Source: Natrinema gelatinilyticum | GTDB taxonomy: Archaea > Halobacteriota > Halobacteria > Halobacteriales > Natrialbaceae | Assembly: GCF_024266705.1 (NCBI RefSeq) | Contig: NZ_CP100756.1 | Location: 1,488,001-1,552,000 of the forward strand | Reading direction: 5' to 3' | DNA: 64,000 bases | Part shown: positions 25,851-34,276 of the stretch, in pieces | Layout: each line of letters starts with the position of its first letter | Numbering within the stretch: position 1 is the stretch's first letter | Notes under the pieces: model-generated | The model's input: the letters and a program-made list of their open reading frames with translations, nothing else | What the model was told of the DNA's origin: nothing | The model's database searches: none | Made by a program: the position numbers and the translations under genes

Positions 25851-26923
25851 CACGACGGACACGAGTGTTCGCGGACCCACAACGGCTTCTCAGTCTCCAT
25901 ACCACACGACGCACACTCCGTTGTCGTCCCATGTGGGTGAACCTCAATGACGTGACACCCGTTCTTCCGACCGTGATGTTTCAGAATCGTACTGAAGTTT
26001 CGCCAGCCGACTTCGGCCTTGTTCCGCGCGTTGCCACTGCATTCAAGCAGTGACGTCACGTTCAGGTCTTCGACGAACACGGCATCGTGCTCGGTCGTGT
26101 AATAGTGCGCGAGTTTGTGTTTATAGTCTCGCTTCTTGTTCGACATGCGAGCATGGATTTCAGCGACTCGCCGCCGTTGCGTCTCCCAGTTGTTCGACTC
26201 GTATTGCTTGCGAGAAAGCGAACGCTGCTCACGTTCGAGGCGTTTTCGCTCGTCGGATAAGTCAAGACGTCCGACGGAGCGTCCGTCCGAATCCTGGACG
26301 AAGGTGAGAACGCCGAGGTCGATCCCAACCGTGTCTTCCGGCTCAATGTCAGCTGAGTCTGGTTTCTCTGGCGTGTCGGTGCTGATGCAGAACGAAGCGT
26401 ACCACGCTCCAGTGGGTTCTTTCTTCACCGTGACTTCTTTGATAGCATCGTGGTCGGGAAGGTCACGGTGAAGTCGGAGTGGGATTTCGATGGTTTCACC
26501 ACGAACTTTTGTGAGTCGGAGTATCGCTCGGTCTCTCGGGCCACTCTTCGTGTCGAGTTCGAAGCCCGATTGCCGGTACGTGAAACTCCGATACTCACGC
26601 GGTGACTTCCAGTTCAGCGAGCCAACGTCGTATCCCTTGGCTTTGAGTGTGCCGAGGTTGGTGATGTTGGTTCGGATACGCTCGACAGCTTTCTGCAAGA
26701 CGGTGGAGTAGACCTGTTTGAGGTCAGTTCACTGTTGTTTGAGTTCTGGCAGTTCATCTCGGACGTGCCAGACACGCTGTCGAAGCGTCCCCTCGTCTTC
26801 TGGTATCTCGGTGAATTCGTGGAGGGCGTGGTTGTAGAGTTGTCGCACGGTGTCACGAGTCCAGTCGAGACTCTCCCGTTGGGTGGTGGTGGGAAAGAGA
26901 CGGTATCGTGGACTGTACTCCAT
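25646..26923 (-). pseudogene. tnpB: RNA-guided endonuclease TnpB with a nonsense codon
   Basis: One frame of 426 codons from the ATG at 26923 to 25646, interrupted at codon 65 by TGA (26729-26731) in ELKQQ-stop-TDLKQVYST, where TnpB proteins of this type carry Trp; TGG to TGA explains it. The RuvC residues survive downstream: Asp in GIDLGVL, Glu in VFVEDLN, Asp in DRDWNAALN. The zinc ribbon CASCG..CPSCG is also intact. A 350-residue product could start at an internal codon (26698) but would lack the N-terminal WED/REC start. Confidence 0.9.
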
Positions 26924-27901
26924 GCGACTTGTTTTCGTCTATGAATTGTGGTTTATTAAGCGTTTGTGAGTAACGGTGTGTGACGATCGTGCGGGTGCTG
27001 TATCCCCGCCCTCCTCGCTCCCGTCGGTCGCTCCTCGAGGACGGGGGCGTAGCACCCTCTCTTTCAGCTAACCGTCCGTCCTCGATTCGATCGAACTCCA
27101 TGCCGATTACCTCGAACTCCTGGCCGGTCGGCTCGAGCCCCGGGCGCCCGGGCAATCGTCCCTCGAAGGTCCCACTGGCCGTGTAACGAACTGCTACGAG
27201 GTTACCTTCCCCGATGATCGAGTCGATCGTAACGCTGAAATCCGGGAAGGCGTCCCCGAATACTCTGACGTACTCTTCGTACGCCTCGCGGCCGCGAATC
27301 ACCCGAGACCCACTAATATCGTACAGCACGACGTCGTCGCTCACCTGCTCGTCGAGCACTTCGAGAGTGCCCTCGTTGTACACGTCGAACGAGGCTCGCC
27401 GTACGATCGTTTTGTTCCCCTGTTCCCCGGGAGTTCCTTCCACTCCAGCCTGGTCGCTGGCGCTCGCGGAGGTCATCATCCCGAGTGCACCCATCGTGAT
27501 CGCGCCGTCTTTCAGTAGCGTTCGGCGAACTAGCCCGTCTGCTGCGTGCGGTTTGTCGGTCATGGTGTCATCCCGCGTGGTGTGGGAGCGATCCCAACCA
27601 CGATCAGAGACAGGAGAGGGTTTTCGAAGCTGTGGAGAATACGACGGAGCACGTACTATCTCCATCGGACGTACGCGACCGGCAAAGCGTCGTCGAACCC
27701 ACGGCACGGGGTCGCCCTCGCCGGAGCGACAGGAACCGTCCGGTGGGAGAATATCGGTCGTGCTGATTCGCGTCGTGCTGCATTCGGGCCTTGAATACGA
27801 CAGCTCCCGCTCGAGCGACCGAGTCGTTGCCGAGAGCGGCGGCTTAAATCGCGCGGATTCGGGGTCGAACGTATTTGTGCGTGGGGGTGGCAGCGTGGTA
27901 C

Positions 27902-28234
27902 ATGCCCACAGTTGAATTCGAGGGTGAAACGATCGAAGCCGACACCGGTGACAACCTCCGTCGAACGCTCCTCGATGCCGGACTCTCCCCTCACAACGGG
28001 GCAGCCCAGTACGCGAACTGTCACGGCAACGGGATCTGCGGGACGTGCGCTGTCGAAATCGTCGCGGGCGAGGTCGCCGAACCGACGGGCCAGGAGCGCC
28101 GCCGTCTCAAGCTCCCACCACACAGCCTCGACTCCGGACTGCGGTTGTCGTGTCAGCTCCCGATCGAGGACGACCTCGTCGTTCGGAAACACCCGGGCTA
28201 CTGGGGCCAGAAAATCGAAGACGACGATTCGTGA
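27902..28234 (+). CDS. Plant-type 2Fe-2S ferredoxin
   Basis: 110 residues from the ATG at 27902. The cluster cysteines are in ANCHGNGICGTCAVEI and the distal LSCQLP, spaced C-x5-C-x2-C-xn-C. The sequence lacks the acidic N-terminal insertion of the classical haloarchaeal photosystem-type ferredoxin, so it is a second, shorter ferredoxin. It transfers single electrons in the cytoplasm; the partner is not apparent from neighbours. Confidence 0.88.
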   Translation: MPTVEFEGETIEADTGDNLRRTLLDAGLSPHNGAAQYANCHGNGICGTCAVEIVAGEVAEPTGQERRRLKLPPHSLDSGLRLSCQLPIEDDLVVRKHPGYWGQKIEDDDS

Positions 28235-28416
28235 CTGCTGCGGGTCATGCCGACCCAGCGGTCACACGAGCCCCGGAGGATACCCCGTGACGCCTCCGCC
28301 GTCGACGATCGATACGCAGTCGTCCCACTCGACGGATTCCGCGGTCGTCTCACTCGATCGATCGGTGATCCTCGAGCCGGGAGCGCGACGTGATCGGCTG
28401 TCAATCCACACGCCAC

Positions 28417-28773
28417 CTATTCTACCGCGATTTTCGTTTCCGTCACTTTCACTCCCGCCTTCGCGTCGGCTTGGTCGCGGTATCGATCGTCGATTTCCTG
28501 GGCGATTACCTCGTCGGTTCGGTCCCCGACTGCGCCGGAGAGCGGTGTGGCGAACATGAGTTCGAGTGCCACCCCGATCGGTTCGATCGCCTCGTCGAAC
28601 GAGGTCCTGATTTCGATGGTTTCGATATCGTCGTCGAACTCGTCCTCCAACCGATGTTTGAGGCGCTCGAGGAGCTGCTGATCGATCGACTCGATCACGA
28701 CCGCGTGCGTTCTGAGTCTGGACACGTGTGGGTTGGCCCCATCGGCCCCTATTAACCTCCTCCTTGCAACCAT
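28417..28773 (-). CDS. Hypothetical haloarchaeal protein
   Basis: 118 residues from the ATG 28771-28773 (open frame extends further upstream without family-like sequence). It looks like an alpha/beta domain: VSRLRTHAVVIESIDQQLLERLKHRLEDEFDDDIETIEIRTSFDEAIEPIGVALELMFATP. The acidic helical body suggests a soluble cytoplasmic protein. I do not recognise the family. Confidence 0.6.
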   Translation of the reverse strand: MVARRRLIGADGANPHVSRLRTHAVVIESIDQQLLERLKHRLEDEFDDDIETIEIRTSFDEAIEPIGVALELMFATPLSGAVGDRTDEVIAQEIDDRYRDQADAKAGVKVTETKIAVE

Positions 28774-28993
28774 CACTCCGCTGTGCTCTGCCCGTCCCCG
28801 TTGTGCGAGTTCTGGATACATCGAGTCCCCCCTGTGCACCCTCCCTGTACGCGATCTACAATGACCTGTTCTCCCCGACGCCGCGTGAGATGGCCTCTCC
28901 CTCGAGCGTCGTTCGAGTCCGAGTACATTCATCGCTGTTACCGGAAAGCTACTTTTCGAGACTCGTGGGAAATTTCTCCGGACCGTCATTCCA

Positions 28994-30319
28994 ATGATAC
29001 CATCGATAACTGACAATCATACGCGAAGCACCAACCGGCGTCGGTTCCTGAAAGCCGCCGGGGCGACCGGTGTAGCCGGTTTCGCGGGCTGTCTGGCCAG
29101 TGGGTCGGAGAAAACACCCCCGGAAAACGAGACGGAGGGCGACGGCACCGTGCACGGTGACAGTGAGCGGCCACCGTCTGCAAGCACGATCACGCTCGGC
29201 GGTTCGATGAGCCTCTCCGGGGAAAACGCCGACCTCGGTCTGTTGTACCGGGACGCCTACGAGCTGACTATTAACCGGATCAACGAAGCGGGAGGCGTCG
29301 AGGCCGGAGACGGAAATACCTACACGCTGGATATGATCCTGCGGGACGACGAGAGCGACCCCTCGAGAAGCGAGGCCATCTACAGGGAACTCGTCGCCAA
29401 GGAAGACGTCGACTATCTACTCGGGCCCTACTCGAGTTCGGTGACGCTACCGGCGAGCGAGGTTGCGGCGGAGGCCCACCGACCGATGGTCTCCGGCGGC
29501 GGCGCAAGTCAGGAGATACACAGCCAGGACAACGAGTGGATTTTCAGCCTGTTACCGCTCGCTGACACGTACTCACATACCAGTATCGACATGGCGATGG
29601 CACAGTCGGAGCCACCGTCGTCAGCGGCGATTCTGGTCGAAAACGATCTCTTCAGCCAGAGCAGCGCGGAGGGTGACCGCCGGAAGCTCCGGTCGGCGGG
29701 GATCGACATCGTCGTCGACGAAACGTTTCCCAGCGAGACCTCGGACCTCTCGACGCTCCTCGAGCGGGTTCAGGAGAGCGACGCAGACGTCCTCATCCTG
29801 AACGCACACGAGGAGCACGCGATCATCGCGGCCGAGGGGATGGCGCGTCGGAACATCGACGTCGACATGGCGATGGCCACGGTCGGAGCCCTCACCGATT
29901 CCTTCAAGGAGCAGACGGGGGCGAACGGGGACTACTGGTACGGTCCATCGCCGTGGGCGAGCACCGTCGATTCCGAGGATGCCGTCTTCGGGTCGACGAG
30001 CGAGTTCATCTCGGCCGTCAACAGCGAGTACGGGTACGACCCCGACTATCACAGTGCGGCCGGCAGCGCCGTCGTCCAGACCTTCCAGCGCGCATTCGCG
30101 CAGGTCGACGAGGTCACACCAACGGCTGTGCGCGACGCCATTCGAACCGTCCAGTTCGACAGTCTCTACGGCCCGATCCAGTTCGACGACCAGCGCGTCA
30201 TTCCGCGGGATATGGTCGTCTACCAGTGGCAACCCGACGTGGGCAAACAGATCGTCTGGCCGGAAGGGGTCCGCGAGTCCGACCCCATCTATCCGACGCC
30301 AAACTGGAACGAACGATAG
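28994..30319 (+). CDS. LivK-type substrate-binding lipoprotein without adjacent transporter
   Basis: 441 residues. Tat signal RRRFLKAAG (Arg15-17) and lipobox AGC with Cys33, then a Thr/Glu-rich linker and a periplasmic-binding-fold (type 1, branched-chain amino acid/amide) domain: TITLGGSMSLSGENADLG, NEAGGVEAGDGNTYTLDM, LLGPYSSSVTLPASEVAAEAHRPMV. It is predicted outside the membrane, binding an amino acid or amide. No LivHMGF genes are near, so it is an orphan or serves a distant system. Confidence 0.85.
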   Translation: MIPSITDNHTRSTNRRRFLKAAGATGVAGFAGCLASGSEKTPPENETEGDGTVHGDSERPPSASTITLGGSMSLSGENADLGLLYRDAYELTINRINEAGGVEAGDGNTYTLDMILRDDESDPSRSEAIYRELVAKEDVDYLLGPYSSSVTLPASEVAAEAHRPMVSGGGASQEIHSQDNEWIFSLLPLADTYSHTSIDMAMAQSEPPSSAAILVENDLFSQSSAEGDRRKLRSAGIDIVVDETFPSETSDLSTLLERVQESDADVLILNAHEEHAIIAAEGMARRNIDVDMAMATVGALTDSFKEQTGANGDYWYGPSPWASTVDSEDAVFGSTSEFISAVNSEYGYDPDYHSAAGSAVVQTFQRAFAQVDEVTPTAVRDAIRTVQFDSLYGPIQFDDQRVIPRDMVVYQWQPDVGKQIVWPEGVRESDPIYPTPNWNER

Positions 30320-30535
30320 AATTTCCACGGCGACAGCTTTCGGTACCGGGTCAGTACTCCGTCCCCCGCTCGGGTCCGTTGTGGTCGGATCACCCCTTCT
30401 CTCGGCTTGGATCGATGCCGGCGAACTCGCGCGACTCTCGGCGCTCTACTCGCACTCTCGCCCGACGCACTCCGAGACGCACTGGCGAGAATTCGGTTCG
30501 GCAGCGTGGCTCGAGGACTGAAGACGAGGAGAAGA

Positions 30536-30982
30536 TCAGTCGAGTGTGACGTGCTGGCAGTTGCCCTCCAACCGAACGGTCGGGGACTCTTCCGCCCCGC
30601 CTTCGATCCACACTTCGATTCCTTCCCAGTTCCCGTCGGAACACCCGTTGTTGGGACCGCTGAATTCCGGCCACGGCCGTTCGAATCGGTTCCCGTCAAC
30701 CGTTGTGATCACGTCGTGCGGGTCGGCCGACGCGGGAAACGTCGCGTCCTCGTGGGCTTCGTTGTCGTCGGAGAGGGTATACTCGCGTTCGAATACGACC
30801 GTTCCGTCTTCCGCTTCGACCGTAACTGTCGTCTCACGGGCGACCTCGCGGTCGCTGAGATACACGCTCACCGTGTGTGCGGGTTTTCCCGACGCATTGA
30901 CGGCGCTACACCCTGCAAGCCCGCCGATTCCACCCGCCGCGATCAATCCGAGAACGGTGCGTCTGGAGGGGGCGCGAGACAT
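30536..30982 (-). CDS. Small Tat-type lipoprotein of unknown function
   Basis: 148 residues from the ATG 30980-30982. Tat-like SRRTVLGL and a lipobox AGC with Cys25 predict export and lipid anchoring. The mature part is beta-rich (HTVSVYLSDREVARETTVTVEAEDGTVVFEREYTL), like an Ig-like domain, with two further cysteines (NNGCSDG and GNCQH) that could form a disulfide. No characterised family is recognised. Confidence 0.75.
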   Translation of the reverse strand: MSRAPSRRTVLGLIAAGGIGGLAGCSAVNASGKPAHTVSVYLSDREVARETTVTVEAEDGTVVFEREYTLSDDNEAHEDATFPASADPHDVITTVDGNRFERPWPEFSGPNNGCSDGNWEGIEVWIEGGAEESPTVRLEGNCQHVTLD

Positions 30983-31089
30983 GCTCAGTACCTGACACTC
31001 CAATGAAATGAACCTTCGGGTCGAGTTTCAACGGCCGGTTCGGGACGTCGGTCTCTCCACTTCGAAACCGACACGACGTCTTCGCTGGC

Positions 31090-31626
31090 TCAGTACCCTT
31101 GCCCCTCCGGCACGATCGTCACCGGAACAGACGCCCGGCGTGTGACTCCTTCCGCAACGCTTCCGAGCAACACCCGCGAGACGCCGGCTTTCCCGTCGCT
31201 TCCCATAACGATCGCGTCGATATCCCCGTTCCTCACGTATTCGAGGATCGCATTCGCCGCCCCGCTCCCTTCGACGACGGCCGTCTCGACCGGTCGATCG
31301 TACTCGTCGGCCGTCCGCCGAACGTCGTCGAAGAACGCAGGTTCGAGGTCTCCGGACGCGACGCCGCCGTAGCTCGCCTCGAGGTCGTCCACTACGGAGA
31401 GTACCGTCACGCGATCGGCGGGAACCCACTCGAGGGCGTACTCGAGCGCCGCTCGAGCCGGTCCGGACTCGTCCATCGGGACCAGGATGTGTCGTGGGAT
31501 GACAGAGACTACGAGTCCAACTGTGGAAAATGCTCGGTCGTTCGAATCATAGCAGTCGGTGCACGTCGGTCCGTTCCCGAATTCGTCGGGCGTCGTACTC
31601 CGTCTGCGTAGTGGGCACATCGACAT
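31090..31626 (-). CDS. Universal stress protein (UspA) with a doubtful start codon
   Basis: The conserved domain begins PRHILVPMDESGPARAALEYAL and ends with the ATP-binding MGSDGKAGVSRVLLGSVAEGVTRRASVPVTIV (G-2x-G-9x-G-S/T type). Family members start at the residue before PRHIL, but here that codon is ATC, not ATG, and no ATG, GTG or TTG occurs in frame until 41 to 43 codons upstream (end of the listed range). Either the start mutated, ATC is used, or a long unrelated extension is translated. Confidence 0.8.
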   Translation of the reverse strand: MSMCPLRRRSTTPDEFGNGPTCTDCYDSNDRAFSTVGLVVSVIPRHILVPMDESGPARAALEYALEWVPADRVTVLSVVDDLEASYGGVASGDLEPAFFDDVRRTADEYDRPVETAVVEGSGAANAILEYVRNGDIDAIVMGSDGKAGVSRVLLGSVAEGVTRRASVPVTIVPEGQGY

Positions 31627-31683
31627 CGCATTCAGGCACGGAGAGTCACGGAGAAAGCCCCACCCTTCGAAGCAGGAAGGGCG

Positions 31684-32019
31684 TCAACCATCCACGATTC
31701 GTACACCCAGTAGGCCACCTCCAACGAGCCCCAGATACAGGACGTTTGTGAATGTAGTGATGTCTATCCAGACGAGGTAGCACCCATAGCCCCCGCCAAT
31801 GATGAGAAGGACGGCTGCTGACGCGGGAATTCCCTGCTGTCGCCGTTGATACGCTTCGTTCACTCCATAGGCTAGTATCGCGGCTTGAACAAGGATCCGA
31901 AGTGCGAATTCCGCTCGTTCACTCCCTATACGTAGTGAACCGAGTACGAGCGTGCAGACGACGACCCCGAGGCCTATTTTCACAGCCGACTTCGAACGTT
32001 TCGCTAATCCATCTGCCAT
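31684..32019 (-). CDS. Small integral membrane protein
   Basis: 111 residues, about three to four hydrophobic segments (KIGLGVVVCTLVLGSLRIG, ALRILVQAAILAYGVNEAY, ASAAVLLIIGGGYGCYLVWI, VLYLGLVGGGLLGV), short Lys/Arg-containing cytoplasmic start. Function unknown. Immediately 3' of its stop a stem CCCTTC..GAAGGG followed by GGGGCTTTCTCC resembles a terminator or IS-end remnant. Confidence 0.65.
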   Translation of the reverse strand: MADGLAKRSKSAVKIGLGVVVCTLVLGSLRIGSERAEFALRILVQAAILAYGVNEAYQRRQQGIPASAAVLLIIGGGYGCYLVWIDITTFTNVLYLGLVGGGLLGVRIVDG

Positions 32020-32205
32020 TCCCAGTAGCTATATTTGCGGCGAATTTCTTATTAAAACATAGTGTGATCGGCTCCGCTCAGTTCAACGGTCGACGTCGGG
32101 ACCCTGAAACGCTTCCGACGACGGTACGAGAGAGGATAGTTACCGAAACGTATCAGGCTTCGAGCGGAAACCGTCCTGACTGTACATACACGGTTCGATG
32201 ATACT

Positions 32206-32631
32206 ATGGTCGGGCTGAATAGACGAATTGTTCTCGTCTGGACTGTATATCTCCTCGTTATTTCTGCCCTCATGTACGGCTCGCTGCGAGTCCTGCAATC
32301 GTCCGTTGACCCGGTTTCACCGACCGTGATTATCGTCGTCCCCGGGGTTAGTTTCGTCATCGGGCTCGCCTATCTGTTGCTTCAGTACCGATCCTGGGAC
32401 GTTGTGATGCAGGACGAGGAACTCCGCCTCCAGCGCGGCGTCCTCCGAACGAAACAGACGTTCATCCCCTACAAGCAGATACAGCATATCGACGTCGAGG
32501 CACGGCCGCTCGAGCGAGTGTTCGGACTGTCCCGCCTCGTCGTCTACACCGCCGGTGCGCCACGTTCGGATCTGGTCGTCCCCGGGCTCGACTCGAGTGA
32601 TGCGCTCGTTCTTCAGGAGCGATTATCGTGA
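32206..32631 (+). CDS. PH-domain membrane protein, YdbS type
   Basis: 141 residues: two N-terminal helices (RRIVLVWTVYLLVISALMYGSL, SPTVIIVVPGVSFVIGLAYLLL) and one bacterial PH domain (EELRLQRGVLRTKQTFIPYKQIQHIDVEARPLERVFGLSRLVVYTAG). The stop overlaps the GTG start of the next gene (GTGA), so the pair is coupled, as YdbS and YdbT are in Bacillus. Confidence 0.85.
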   Translation: MVGLNRRIVLVWTVYLLVISALMYGSLRVLQSSVDPVSPTVIIVVPGVSFVIGLAYLLLQYRSWDVVMQDEELRLQRGVLRTKQTFIPYKQIQHIDVEARPLERVFGLSRLVVYTAGAPRSDLVVPGLDSSDALVLQERLS

Positions 32632-34097
32632 GAGATCGGACGATGACTGACGCCTCGAGACTCCACGTGAGGTCGATCGTCTGCCGTGCGATGGACGACG
32701 TGAGTCTATCAGTCGTCCTGGTAACGGGCGTTTTGTTCGTGTATCAGGACGGGGTTCGCAATCTTCGCTATCTGCTCCCGTTTGTACTCCTCTATTTCCT
32801 CGCAGCGGCACTGTGGGAAAGCCTCTACTGGTCTCGATTTACCTATCACGTGACGGACGAAGACGAGATCAGCATCCGCTCCGGCGTGTTTCGCCGTCGT
32901 CATCGGACGGTTCCGTTCGATCGAATCGAACACGTACGGCTGCTGGAGTCTCCCGCGAGCCGACTGTTCGGCGTCACCGGAATACACTGCGAAACTGCCG
33001 GAACGCGTGACAAAAGTGAGGTCGAACTTCGATACGTCTCTCCGGAGACGGCAAGTAGGCTACGGAACACGCTCGAGTCGAGGCGTCTCGCTCGTTCACA
33101 CGCGTCTCGGTCGGACGAAACGCGGTTATACGATCTCGCACCCTGCCGGTTAGCGGCGTACAGCCTGCTCAGAATTCACTACGCACCGGTTATCTTCGCG
33201 GTCGGAACCGTCGTTTCGATTGCGATCCTTCCGTTCGAGGCGACGGCCTCGCTCGATGTTCTGATCGTCACGTCCGTCCGGTCCGTTCTCCCCGTCGGCT
33301 TCGGATCGTCAAAGTGGGGCGGACTGATCGTTCTCGCGACCATCGCCGGATGGGGCGTCGGTGCCGCCCGGTCGGCGATCAGACTGTACGATTTTCGACT
33401 CACGCGTGACGACGACACGCTGTACCGACGTCACGGACTCCTCACTCGAGTCGAAGCGGAGATTCCGATCGATAACGTCCAGATCGTCCGATGTAGTGAC
33501 AACCCGCTCTTTCGAGCCCTCGGGCAGACGGAACTCGAAATCCAGACGGCGGGTGGAAGTGAGATTATGCCGTTCGACTCGAAGACGACGCTCGTTCCGC
33601 TAGCGCCTCGAGCGGACGCCGAAGAAATTGCGCGACTGGTTCTCCCGTTCGACTTCGACGAGACGGCGACCGTCCCGAAATATGCACGGAGGAGATATCT
33701 CGTCCGGTATCTGCTGGCCGGGCTGCTCGCCGCCTCTGCGACGGTCCTCGGTCGGGACTATGCCGCTGCGCTCGCCTCTATTCCGCTTGCGGCGTCCGTT
33801 ATTCCGGTACTGGTAGCTCTCGTCGCGGCGCACGTTCGTTGGTCCAATATCTCGTATGCCTTCGGGACAGACCACCTTCGAGTGTGTAACGGCTTCTGGC
33901 GACGGCGGGAGTATATCTTGCCCTATCGAAACGTACAGCGGTACACTGTCTCCCAGACCGTACTGCAACGCCGTCACGGACTCTCGACGTTGCGGGTCGA
34001 AACGGCTGCCTTTCCACTTTCGATCGGTGCGAGTATCCCCGACGTGGATACTGAAACAGCGATGGAGTTCGGTGATCGGTTACGGCGACATCTCTGA
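32628..34097 (+). CDS. Multi-PH-domain membrane protein, YdbT type
   Basis: 489 residues starting at GTG 32628. Three PH units are recognisable: ISIRSGVFRRRHRTVPFDRIEHVRLLESPASRLFG, TLYRRHGLLTRVEAEIPIDNVQIVRCSDNPLFRALG and LRVCNGFWRRREYILPYRNVQRYTVSQTVLQRRHGLSTLRVET, each after a pair of membrane helices. In Bacillus the YdbS/YdbT pair relates to stress and antimicrobial-peptide (amylocyclicin/bacteriocin) resistance; the archaeal role is unknown. Confidence 0.85.
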   Translation: MRDRTMTDASRLHVRSIVCRAMDDVSLSVVLVTGVLFVYQDGVRNLRYLLPFVLLYFLAAALWESLYWSRFTYHVTDEDEISIRSGVFRRRHRTVPFDRIEHVRLLESPASRLFGVTGIHCETAGTRDKSEVELRYVSPETASRLRNTLESRRLARSHASRSDETRLYDLAPCRLAAYSLLRIHYAPVIFAVGTVVSIAILPFEATASLDVLIVTSVRSVLPVGFGSSKWGGLIVLATIAGWGVGAARSAIRLYDFRLTRDDDTLYRRHGLLTRVEAEIPIDNVQIVRCSDNPLFRALGQTELEIQTAGGSEIMPFDSKTTLVPLAPRADAEEIARLVLPFDFDETATVPKYARRRYLVRYLLAGLLAASATVLGRDYAAALASIPLAASVIPVLVALVAAHVRWSNISYAFGTDHLRVCNGFWRRREYILPYRNVQRYTVSQTVLQRRHGLSTLRVETAAFPLSIGASIPDVDTETAMEFGDRLRRHL

Positions 34098-34276
34098 TCT
34101 TCGATCTGCCCTCGCTTACGTCGCTGCTCTCTGCATCCGTCGTATCCCTTCTGGGCCCGACTCTCACTCTGAACGAATGCTACTGCATAACGAGACGGCT
34201 CCTCGAGCCCTCGAACGACCCGTGGTCGCGATGAACGAACGAGGGCCCGAGTGGAAAATAAAATGCTGGCGCCGAG

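Larger units (their letters stand above)
25641..27067 (-). mobile_element. IS1341-group (IS200/IS605 superfamily) TnpB-only element, 1427 bp
   Basis: The ends are fixed by the split host gene. On the minus strand the left end begins CTGAAAGAGAGGGTGCT and folds through CGCCCCCGTCC to GGGGATACAGCACCC. The right end closes a hairpin (AGGGC..GCCCT with inner GTCGCC/GGCGAC) and finishes GTAGTTCAC. The host tetranucleotide 5' of the left end is TTAG and is not duplicated, as expected for single-strand peel-and-paste transposition. The only gene is tnpB; no tnpA is present, so movement would need TnpA in trans. Confidence 0.9.
25573..27563 (-). pseudogene. Tat-exported ester-cyclase/SnoaL-like protein gene split by a TnpB element
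   Basis: The 5' part (27563 to 27068, 165 codons plus one base) encodes a Tat-type N-terminus (VRRTLLKDG, Arg13-Arg14) and a SnoaL-like domain (FDVYNEGTLEVLDEQVSDDVVLY, VFGDAFPDFSVTIDSIIGEGNLVAVRYTASGTFEG, EFDRIEDGRL). The 3' part lies beyond the element (25640 to 25573) and reads EIWQLYDTLSFLEQLGANPAE plus stop. Removing 25641-27067 joins them in frame as DGRL-V-EIWQLYD, the normal family ending, giving 187 residues. As it stands, translation runs into the element until 26853. Family members are NTF2-fold hydrolases/cyclases. Confidence 0.9.

Noticed and set aside
31626..31683. Stem CCCTTC..GAAGGG with GGGGCTTTCTCC after the small membrane protein as a third mobile-element family
   Set aside because: Only one end-like structure is visible, with no second end or flanking target, so a plain terminator is the simpler reading.
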